NCBI GenBank assembly: GCA_022340245.1 | Contig: JAJDOI010000112.1 | Coordinates: 1 to 56,677, forward strand | Source of the DNA: Thiogranum sp. | Lineage (GTDB): Bacteria > Pseudomonadota > Gammaproteobacteria > DSM-19610 | Direction: 5' to 3' | Length of the DNA: 56,677 nucleotides | Shown: positions 1-7,026 of the stretch, in pieces | Layout: every line of letters starts with the position of its first letter | How positions within the stretch are numbered: position 1 is the first letter of the stretch | The notes under the pieces: generated by a model | The model's database searches: none | Seen by the model: only the letters and a program-made list of their open reading frames with translations | What the model was told of the DNA's origin: nothing | Made by a program: the position numbers and the translations under genes

Positions 1-1
1 T

Positions 2-574
2 ATGGTGGTCTGGCGGGCGCGGTATGATCCGTTTGGGAAAGCGGTTGTCGATGAAGATCCGGATGGGGATGGGAACAGTGTCACGTTTAATGTGCGGTTT
101 CCGGGGCAGTATTATGATCAGGAGACGGGATTACACTACAATTACTTCAGGTACTACAACCCCTCAACGGGCAGGTATATCACTTCCGATCCAATAGGAA
201 TTGTTGGGGGGGAAGATTTAAATCCGTTTGCGTACGTTAGTAACAAACCGATGAATTGGATAGATCCTGAAGGTCTTAAAAAGCTTAGGGGTCGCGGAGG
301 TGATCCGAGGCTCGCGGGCAGTACAAATGGACCATTTGGGCCAATTTGCGGGTCCGGGAGTTCAGCAGCATGGATACCAGATAGACCATGGCAGAGGGCT
401 TGCGAGTTTCACGATGCTTGTTACGCCACATGCGGTGCGGACAAGGAGGTATGCGATCTAACCTTTTTACTGATGGGTGGAAATCTATTCTATTATGGTG
501 CGATTTCCATGTTTGGGGGTGGGCCATATGAAGAAGCTCAAGAGAAGGCGTGCAAACAAGGTGGTTGTAATTAA
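2..574 (+). CDS. RHS-repeat protein C-terminus with phospholipase A2-like toxin tip (5' partial)
   Basis: The reading frame is already open at the window edge, so this is the 3' end of a larger gene. Residues 5-92 match the conserved end of the RHS core: a YDPFG start, then GQYYDQETGLHYNYFRYYNP, the SDPIG motif and the DPEGL closing motif that normally marks cleavage before a variable toxin. The tip (about 95-190) carries CEFHDACY at 134-141, the Cys-x2-His-Asp-x-Cys-Tyr signature of phospholipase A2, with His137/Asp138 as the expected catalytic pair and further cysteines at 144, 151, 184 and 189. RHS proteins deliver polymorphic toxins through type VI or other export routes. The tip is visibly more AT-rich than the core, as expected for a swapped-in toxin module. 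Family assignment is firm; phospholipase activity is inferred. Confidence 0.85.
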   Translation: MVVWRARYDPFGKAVVDEDPDGDGNSVTFNVRFPGQYYDQETGLHYNYFRYYNPSTGRYITSDPIGIVGGEDLNPFAYVSNKPMNWIDPEGLKKLRGRGGDPRLAGSTNGPFGPICGSGSSAAWIPDRPWQRACEFHDACYATCGADKEVCDLTFLLMGGNLFYYGAISMFGGGPYEEAQEKACKQGGCN

Positions 575-594
575 TCAAGATAGGTATCTGTTGA

Positions 595-936
595 ATGGAT
601 ATATCAAGAACGTTTGCAATAATATTTTCTATTATAAATGTGTTAGGAATAGTTTGGTTTCTTGAATCATTAAAACAATCAACTTTGGTCTCTGGCGCCG
701 TGGCTGTGATCTGTGCATTAACGCTTGCGCTAGTGCCAAGAAGACTGGTATCTGATAATAATAATTTGCGTTTATTTCTGCTCGTGTTATGCGTGGTCGG
801 AATCAGTGCTATTTTATTCCTGATTTCGCAGGATTATCAGCGCACATATGGGCCAGATTTTGGCGCAATAACCTTACGAAGTATTTTTGCTGCGACATTA
901 TTGTCTATGGGGATAAAAATATTCCATAAAACATGA
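595..936 (+). CDS. Small membrane protein, candidate immunity protein for the RHS toxin
   Basis: A 113-residue, very hydrophobic protein with about four membrane spans (roughly 7-27, 33-49, 58-81 and 91-107). It starts 20 bases after the toxin stop and is AT-rich like the toxin tip. I do not recognise the family. Its place directly behind a polymorphic toxin is where cognate immunity genes sit, and a membrane-embedded immunity protein would fit a toxin that attacks phospholipids. That function is inference from position only. Confidence 0.6.
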   Translation: MDISRTFAIIFSIINVLGIVWFLESLKQSTLVSGAVAVICALTLALVPRRLVSDNNNLRLFLLVLCVVGISAILFLISQDYQRTYGPDFGAITLRSIFAATLLSMGIKIFHKT

Positions 937-990
937 TATGTATTCTGGGATACTTGGGATATTTGGGGTCAGAGTAAAAACTCTTTGAGC

Positions 991-1086
991 TGAAAATAGG
1001 GGTCACGAAAATAGGGGTCACACGAAAATAGGGGTCAGAGAGCATTTGTTCCTAAGAAAATAGGGGTCAGAGAGCATTTGTTCCTA
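991..1086 (+). repeat. REP-like direct repeats upstream of the RAYT gene
   Basis: Four copies of the core GAAAATAGGGGTCA lie in close succession. The last two belong to identical 31-bp units at 1024-1054 and 1056-1086, each ending in AGAGCATTTGTTCCTA. A related GGGGTCAGAGTAAAAA lies just before, at about 964-979. Short repeated GGGGTCAG words beside a RAYT transposase are typical of the repeats these enzymes act on. Confidence 0.8.
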
Positions 1087-1144
1087 ATACAGGCGCTAGC
1101 GGCTAGAATTTGCCGGACAGCAACTGTTCACAAGGAGGTGAACC

Positions 1145-1855
1145 GTGCCACGCAAACCCCGCTTTAATCTACCGGGTTACCCGCAACATGTGATTCAACG
1201 CGGCAATAACCGCGAACCGTGTTTTTACGCCGAGGCAGATTATCAACGTTATCTGGAGGATCTGACGGAGATTGCTGTGAAGTACAGCTGTGAGGTGCAT
1301 GCCTATGTGTTGATGACCAACCACGTGCACCTGCTGGTCTCAAGTCAGATCGACTATGGCCTGTCGCAGATGATGCAGGCACTGGGAAGGCGCTATGTGT
1401 ACTACATCAATAATCGCTACCGGCGCACGGGGACCCTGTGGGAAGGACGCTTCAAAGCCAGCCTGATTGATACCGAGGCCTATTTACTGACCTGCATGCG
1501 CTATATTGAGTTAAACCCGATTCGTGCGAATATGGTCACCCATCCAGGCGAGTACTCTTGGTCCAGCTATGCGGCTAACGCCCAAGGTGAAGACGATTCA
1601 TTGATTACCCCGCACCATTTGTATACGGGCTTGGGAGAGACGGCGGCGCTGCGCCAGGCGGCGTATCGGGAATTATTCCGCCATCATATGGACGACGAAC
1701 TGTTACACGAAATACGCGAAGCCCTGAACCACGAAATAGTGCTGGGTCGGTCGTATTTCAAAGACAAGATAGAGTCCCTTGCGCAGCGACAAACGAGAGT
1801 AGGACAGCCCGGCAGGCCATGCATCCGGAAGAACCATGGCGACCATTCGCTGTAG
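1145..1855 (+). mobile_element. REP-associated tyrosine transposase (RAYT, Y1/HUH family)
   Basis: A 236-residue Y1 transposase of the IS200-like superfamily. The start is GTG, preceded by the strong ribosome site AAGGAGGTG at 1132-1140. The N-terminus reads PRKPRF then HVIQRGNNR, typical of RAYTs. NHVHLLV near residue 60 is the HUH metal-binding motif. GTLWEGRFKASL and MRYIELNPIRA follow, and the catalytic Tyr is expected in the helix around the latter. RAYTs nick single-stranded REP hairpins and are single-copy, domesticated relatives of IS200/IS605. The gene is flanked by inverted copies of the same repeat (1024-1086 and 1883-1902). It appears intact. Confidence 0.9.
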
Positions 1856-1882
1856 AGGGTAAGGGGCATATTAGAGAAAATT

Positions 1883-1902
1883 GCTCTCTGACCCCTATTT
1901 TC
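1883..1902 (-). repeat. Inverted copy of the REP-like repeat downstream of the RAYT
   Basis: The sequence GCTCTCTGACCCCTATTTTC is the exact reverse complement of 20 bases of the upstream 31-bp unit. The transposase is thus bracketed by oppositely oriented repeats, the usual shape of a REP doublet or of a unit that has moved. Confidence 0.8.
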
Positions 1903-1971
1903 TCTCATGCTTCATGTCCAATCTCCTTCCGGTTATGGGATTGGACTCTAAATCGCCGTGCTACTCAAATA

Positions 1972-1993
1972 GGGGGTGACGTCGCTGACCCCC
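1972..1993. repeat. Short GGGGGT/ACCCCC hairpin, REP-like
   Basis: Six-base stem GGGGGT/ACCCCC closing a 10-base loop. It contains the same GGGGTCA/TGACCCC words as the RAYT-associated repeats, so it is probably another diverged member. It may also help terminate transcription from the left. Confidence 0.45.
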
Positions 1994-2120
1994 GGTTAGA
2001 TTGTTAATAATTGTTAATTAAATTCACCGTGGATGTGCCGATAAAATCCGGTAGAGATTTTCTCTGTGTATCTTAGGCATTGTTATTATTAGGGTAAGTG
2101 GTTTCTGAGGACACGCCGTC

Positions 2121-2873
2121 ATGCACGTTAATCGCTTTCAGGCTTTCGCCCTGCATCTGGCCACCAGCGCGATCGTTGTCAGCCTGTTTCTGGCTTTGAC
2201 GTTTTTTGTTCTGTATCCCCCGCCCTTGTTCGAGGTCGAGGGGACCAGGTCGGCGATCCAGGTTCTGCTTGGGGTGGATATTGTCCTGGGACCACTGCTC
2301 ACGCTGGTTGTGTTCAAGCCGGGTAAACCCGGTTTGAAATTCGATATGGCGGTTATTATCGCTATCCAGTTGGGCGGCTTTATCTACGGTGCCCACGTCA
2401 TCGTCAGTGAGCGCCCGGCTATTGTCAGCTTTGCCGTCGACCGTTTTGTGGTGATCCCGGCGGCGGATACCAAAGAGATGGCAATGGACAAGCTTGACAG
2501 CAAGCAGGTCAAGCTCAAAGCTATCGGCCCGACTTATGTCTACACGGAGATGCCGGAGAATCCGGCGGAACACGATCTGGTTTTCGGCCCGCTTGAAGGC
2601 ATGCCGGACCTGGAACGGCGGCCGGAGTTTTATCGCGATTTCCACGCAAATATTGCCAGAAATTTTGACAAGGCCATCGATCTGAAAAAGTATGTGAAAA
2701 AATACGAGGACGCCCGTGACGAGGTTGAAAACTACCTGAAGTCATCGGGTAAGTCGTATGAGGATATCGCTGCGTATCCAGTGTCCGGAAAGCAGCATGA
2801 CGTGGTTATGGTCGTCGATAAAAAGTCGAAACAGCTGGCCGGGTTTATCGATATCAATCCCTGGAGGCGCTAG
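2121..2873 (+). CDS. TfpX/TfpZ-like type IV pilin accessory protein
   Basis: A 250-residue inner-membrane protein. The N-terminal half has about four hydrophobic segments (12-32, 46-64, 72-92 and a weaker one near 100). The hydrophilic C-terminal half ends in a short basic region. The opening HVNRFQAFALHLATSA, the YPPPLFEVEG stretch and DIVLGPLLTLVVF are typical of TfpX/TfpZ proteins, which assist type IV pilin assembly in Pseudomonas and relatives. GAGGA lies about 10 bases before ATG. No pilin gene is visible nearby, so it is either an orphan or a paralogue working with pili encoded elsewhere. Confidence 0.7.
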   Translation: MHVNRFQAFALHLATSAIVVSLFLALTFFVLYPPPLFEVEGTRSAIQVLLGVDIVLGPLLTLVVFKPGKPGLKFDMAVIIAIQLGGFIYGAHVIVSERPAIVSFAVDRFVVIPAADTKEMAMDKLDSKQVKLKAIGPTYVYTEMPENPAEHDLVFGPLEGMPDLERRPEFYRDFHANIARNFDKAIDLKKYVKKYEDARDEVENYLKSSGKSYEDIAAYPVSGKQHDVVMVVDKKSKQLAGFIDINPWRR

Positions 2874-2897
2874 TCTGGCCCTCCAATCAAGCGTCCC

Positions 2898-4136
2898 CTA
2901 GTCAACCCGCGCTTGCGCCTGCAATTCCAGTAACTCCTCTTCCACGCCCGCGGCATGGGTGAGTTCGGCGACGTTGTCTTTGGCGAAAAATCCGTCGAAG
3001 TCGCCGAAGCGCTGAACGTACTCCACGATCAACGAGGAGTGTTCCGAGGCGCTGGAGAAAATCTGCTTCAGGCCCTGTTCCTTGGAACCGATCACGTCGA
3101 GCAGAAAATCCCGACCCTGGGCGGCGATCTGTTTGACCACGTGCTCGATATTTTCCCGACCGTCGGTTTCGCCGTCGCGCACCGCGAGCGCGATGTGGTG
3201 CAGGCGCGGGCCGTAGTTGCGCACGAAGGTTTCCGTGGGTGAGGGCAGTTTTTCCAGGTGATTGACGAAGTAGGGTGTGTTGTTGGCGGTGAACACTTTC
3301 GCGGGGCTGCGGATCTCGCTGCGGTGGTGCACGCTCTTGGTGACGTTGGTCGACGAGTTCTGGTCCTTGATGTCGTACGAGCCCCAATAGTAATAGCTGG
3401 ATAAAGACAGCCATTCGAGGATCGCTACTTCGCGGTTCTGGCAGTACACACGGGTCGCCAGGTGGTCGATGGGCAGGATCAGGTCGGCGATAGCGAGGCG
3501 CTTCTGCAACTCCTTCGCCGCCTGGTAGACCTCCTGAATGTCAGGACGTATTTCGCTGATGCCCAGGGCGTAGACGCGCATGTCCGCGTGCGGCCGTTCC
3601 ATGTAGGCGACGATATTGTGAGTGTAGGGGGACGGCTTGCTGACGGCAAGATTGCCCGGCAGCTCCAGTTTGCGAATCTGGTCCTGTGAGAAGAAGCGGA
3701 AGCCGCGTTTTTGCTGACAGCTGGCCACGCTGTGCAGGTCGTCGACGCGCAGGATTTCGCCCATATAGCGGCTGTTCGGTTTGCTCGCGCCGATAGGGTA
3801 GACCTCGTTGAGACTGCGGAAGATACCGCGGATGTTGGGGTCCTTGACTTCGCGTACCAGGAAGTCGGGCGAATTCATGTCCACTCGCAGGACGTGTGTC
3901 CAGTGGTTTTCGCTTTCCAGTGTCACCAGGTAGTGATACGGCGTCATCAAAGCCAGTTCGCCGACGTAGCGTATCGAGTGCCCCGGGTCGACGGTGATCA
4001 TAATGGCATCGATTTCGTCGATCATGCCGGTCAGGCCGGTTGTATCGCGTTCCTCGAGCAGCCTCTCCAGGTACTCTTCGAAAAATGCGGAGTTCTGTTT
4101 GTCACCGTGTCGCGGGAATGACGTCGACGCAGACAT
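2898..4136 (-). CDS. HPPD-like VOC-superfamily non-haem iron dioxygenase
   Basis: A 412-residue protein whose second half follows the pattern of 4-hydroxyphenylpyruvate dioxygenase. IDHLATRVY at 223-231 gives the first iron ligand His225. RLHHIALAVRD at 311-321 gives the second (His313 or His314). LIVEYVQRFGDFDGFFAKDN at 369-388 matches the HPPD stretch with the third ligand, here Glu372. The first half is much less like HPPD. No tyrosine-catabolism genes are near, so the substrate is uncertain; this could be true HPPD or an uncharacterised alpha-keto-acid dioxygenase. It is transcribed alone and converges on the pilin accessory gene. Confidence 0.65.
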   Translation of the reverse strand: MSASTSFPRHGDKQNSAFFEEYLERLLEERDTTGLTGMIDEIDAIMITVDPGHSIRYVGELALMTPYHYLVTLESENHWTHVLRVDMNSPDFLVREVKDPNIRGIFRSLNEVYPIGASKPNSRYMGEILRVDDLHSVASCQQKRGFRFFSQDQIRKLELPGNLAVSKPSPYTHNIVAYMERPHADMRVYALGISEIRPDIQEVYQAAKELQKRLAIADLILPIDHLATRVYCQNREVAILEWLSLSSYYYWGSYDIKDQNSSTNVTKSVHHRSEIRSPAKVFTANNTPYFVNHLEKLPSPTETFVRNYGPRLHHIALAVRDGETDGRENIEHVVKQIAAQGRDFLLDVIGSKEQGLKQIFSSASEHSSLIVEYVQRFGDFDGFFAKDNVAELTHAAGVEEELLELQAQARVD

Positions 4137-4570
4137 GGAAGCCGGGGTCCTCGGGTTGATGGTTCAGTCAACACGCGAAGCAACATTTACGCCAGAGTGG
4201 GTCGGGCCGCCGTCGCCTGCGCCGTAGAACCGCGGTGTGGTTGCTATTCGCCGGCGTGGCCGCGCTTCAGGCGCCAGCTGAACGCTCAAACCGCGGGCAG
4301 ACCATGCCCGTCTGGGTATCGCCGCAGCGCACTATTGGTGCAACCTGGTCGGTTGCGGGCTCGCGGGCGCCCGGTGCTGGTGCGTAGGGGTGGGTCAAAA
4401 AGGCCGTCAGGGGTACGAAAACCCCTACACCGCGGGACCGCAGGCGGTGGCACAAACCTTGCCGATGAAGTCGGGTAGTTGTCCAGCGCCGGTCGACGCC
4501 CAGGTTCCGTTTTTGCCTCCGGGTCGAACTGGTTTGGGTGTCCAGATGTGATCTTGAGGGGCTGTACGCA
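4137..4570. other. Intergenic region between divergent genes
   Basis: About 430 bases between the HPPD-like gene (leftward) and the ATP-grasp gene (rightward). It must hold both promoters. The short open frame at 4197-4478 is Arg/Gly-rich with no recognisable motif and looks like GC-driven noise. I see no convincing operator or RNA structure. Confidence 0.5.
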
Positions 4571-6022
4571 ATGACTATCCAGTGGAAGGAGTACGCCGAT
4601 GCGAATACCTGGGATGAGTTAATCACGCCCAAGGGCAACGCACGCATTGCCGCGCGCGGTGCGGTTCGCTATCTCGGTGGGCTCAGCGACGCGGACCTGC
4701 GCGAACGGCGCGATGCGGCCGAGCTGGCGATGCGCGTCATGGGCATTACCTTTACCGTCTACAGTGAAGAGGGCGGCATTGACCGCACCTGGCCTTTCGA
4801 CATCATTCCGCGGATTATTTCCGCGCGTGAATGGCAACAGACCGATGCCGGTCTCAAGCAGCGTGTCCGGGCGCTGAACATGTTTATCGCCGATGTCTAC
4901 AGCGAGCGGCGCATCGTCAAGGACGGCATATTCCCGCGCGAGTTGTTCAGGCACTCGGTGAACTTTCGCGAGCAGTGCATGGGCATGCGGCCTGCCTTCG
5001 ATGTCTGGGCCAATATCTGCGGCAGTGATCTGGTGCGCGACAACGACGGCACGCTGTACGTCCTGGAAGACAATCTCCGGGTGCCCTCCGGGGTGTCCTA
5101 CATGCTGGAAAACCGCCTGGTCATGAAGCGGGTGTTCCCCGAACTGTTCGAGAACTACAGCATACTGCCGATCGATGGTTACCCCACGCGGCTGTTCGAT
5201 ATGCTGGCCTCGCTGTCACCGCGCCCGGCCGATTATCCCACCATCGTGGTGCTTACCCCGGGTATCTACAACTCAGCCTACTTCGAGCATTCCTACCTCG
5301 CGCAGCAGATGGGCGTTGAACTGGCCACCGGGCGGGACCTGGTGGTGCTGGAAGACGACTGCGTGTACCTGCGCACTGTCGGTGGCCTGGAGCGGGTCGA
5401 CGTCATTTACCGGCGCGTCGACGACCTGTTTCTGGATCCCGAAGCCTTCCGTCCCGACTCGAAGCTTGGTGTTCGCGGACTGATGCGCGCCTGGCGCAAG
5501 GGCAATGTCGGCATCGCCAACGCGCCCGGCGCCGGTGTCGCCGACGACAAGGTCGTGTACGCCTTCGTGCCCGACATGATCAGCTATTACCTGGGCGAGG
5601 AGGCGATACTGCCCAATGTCCCGACCTACCTGTGTACGGACAAGAAGCAGCGCGGCTACGTGCTGGCAAACCTCGACAAGCTCGTGGTCAAACCGGCCAA
5701 CGAGTCTGGCGGCTACGGGATGATGGTCGGGCCCGCGGCGAGCAAAAAGGAACACCAGCGCTTTGCCGAGCTGATAAAGAAAGACCCGCGTAACTATATC
5801 GCGCAGCCGACGCTGTCGCTGTCGACCACGCCGACCCTGTGCGATGGCGCGGTCGAGCCGCGCCACGTCGACCTGCGTCCCTTCATACTCTCGGGCGAAT
5901 CCAGTCACGTAACGCGGGGTGGACTGACCCGCGTGGCGCTCAGGAAGGGTTCGCTGGTGGTCAATTCCTCGCAGGGCGGTGGCAGCAAGGACACCTGGAT
6001 TGTGGATACAGGAGACATGTAA
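4571..6022 (+). CDS. Circularly permuted ATP-grasp protein (DUF404/DUF407 type)
   Basis: A 483-residue protein of the circularly permuted ATP-grasp family. Typical stretches are LNMFIADVYSERRIVKDGIF, ICGSDLVRDNDGTLYVLEDN, PSGVSYMLENR, VVKPANESGGYGMMVGP and a late RPFILSG. These enzymes are thought to ligate peptides or amino acids, usually with an alpha-E protein and a transglutaminase-like protein; the product is unknown. I chose ATG 4571 over GTG 4538 because GAGGG sits about 10 bases before it and the family begins near WKEY. The alpha-E gene follows after two bases, so the two are translationally linked. Confidence 0.85.
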   Translation: MTIQWKEYADANTWDELITPKGNARIAARGAVRYLGGLSDADLRERRDAAELAMRVMGITFTVYSEEGGIDRTWPFDIIPRIISAREWQQTDAGLKQRVRALNMFIADVYSERRIVKDGIFPRELFRHSVNFREQCMGMRPAFDVWANICGSDLVRDNDGTLYVLEDNLRVPSGVSYMLENRLVMKRVFPELFENYSILPIDGYPTRLFDMLASLSPRPADYPTIVVLTPGIYNSAYFEHSYLAQQMGVELATGRDLVVLEDDCVYLRTVGGLERVDVIYRRVDDLFLDPEAFRPDSKLGVRGLMRAWRKGNVGIANAPGAGVADDKVVYAFVPDMISYYLGEEAILPNVPTYLCTDKKQRGYVLANLDKLVVKPANESGGYGMMVGPAASKKEHQRFAELIKKDPRNYIAQPTLSLSTTPTLCDGAVEPRHVDLRPFILSGESSHVTRGGLTRVALRKGSLVVNSSQGGGSKDTWIVDTGDM

Positions 6023-6024
6023 CT

Positions 6025-6990
6025 ATGTTGTTATCGAGTGTGGCAGAACATGTGTACTGGATGGCGCGCTATGTGGAACGTGCCGAGAACACGGCGCGCA
6101 TTATTCTCGTCAACAATAACCTGTTGCTGGACATGCCGCGCAGTATCGAGCTCGGTTGGGAGCCGCTGGTGGCGATTACCGGCAATGCGGAGTTGTTTCG
6201 GGAGCACTACGACGAGGCCAGCGAGCGCAACGTCATTCGCTTTCTGGTGTCAGACGTGCGCAACTCGAACTGTATTATCAACTCACTCGCCCAGGCGCGA
6301 GAAAATCTGCGCACGACGCGCGCCATTCTGCCGCGCGCGGTCTGGGAGACGCTGAACGACCTGTATGCCTACGCCAGCGACAACAAGACCAGCGGCATGT
6401 CACGGCGCGGCCGTTACGCGTTCATGCGACGCATCATCGACTACAGTCAGCTGCTGGCAGGAAAATTATCCAGCACCATGAGCCACGACCAGACATACGA
6501 TTTCCTGCGCATGGGCCGCAATATGGAACGCGCCGACATGACGACCCGCGTCATCGATGTGCGCGGCAGCAACCTGTTGCCATCGATCACCGAGGAGCTG
6601 CGCCCGTTCGACGATATCCAGTGGAAGAGTGTCCTTGATTCACTCGCCGGCTACCAGATGTACCGGCGCCACGTGCACGTCAGGGTGAGGGGCAGGGAGG
6701 TATTGCGCTTTCTGCTGCAGGACACCAGGTTCCCGCGTGCCGTCCACTATTGTCTCGCCGAAGTCGAAAGCTGCCTGCGCTGTCTCGACAGCTCGGAATC
6801 GCCGCTGCGGGCGCTGGGCATGGCCCAGCGCGTACTCAGTCGCGTCGGTGTCGACGAAATCGTCGGCGACGGTCTGACCGACTTCCTCAACGAGTTCCAG
6901 CTGGTGCACAGCGAACTCAACAGTCAGATCACGGCGAGCTACTTCGAAGTCGGGGAAGAGCAGGCGGAATTGCAAGCGGCGTCTGCGTAA
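6025..6990 (+). CDS. Alpha-E domain protein (DUF403)
   Basis: A 321-residue all-helical alpha-E protein starting MLLSSVAEHVYWMARYVERAENTAR, the family's signature N-terminus. It also has MRRIIDYSQLLAGKLSSTMSHD and FLRMGRNMERADMTTRVIDV. It is the standard partner of the ATP-grasp gene just upstream. The frame stays open further 5' inside that gene, but ATG 6025, preceded by an AGGAGA-like site at 6010-6015, gives the expected start. The usual third member, a transglutaminase-like cysteine protease, is missing; the next gene is a glycogen phosphorylase. Confidence 0.88.
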   Translation: MLLSSVAEHVYWMARYVERAENTARIILVNNNLLLDMPRSIELGWEPLVAITGNAELFREHYDEASERNVIRFLVSDVRNSNCIINSLAQARENLRTTRAILPRAVWETLNDLYAYASDNKTSGMSRRGRYAFMRRIIDYSQLLAGKLSSTMSHDQTYDFLRMGRNMERADMTTRVIDVRGSNLLPSITEELRPFDDIQWKSVLDSLAGYQMYRRHVHVRVRGREVLRFLLQDTRFPRAVHYCLAEVESCLRCLDSSESPLRALGMAQRVLSRVGVDEIVGDGLTDFLNEFQLVHSELNSQITASYFEVGEEQAELQAASA

Positions 6991-7026
6991 GGCGTTGTCC
7001 TACCACCCATCCAGAGGCAGGCGCAC

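Noticed and set aside
4197-4478. 93-codon plus-strand frame in the gap before the ATP-grasp gene
   Set aside because: Arg/Gly/Pro-rich, no ribosome site, no motif; GC-rich noise.
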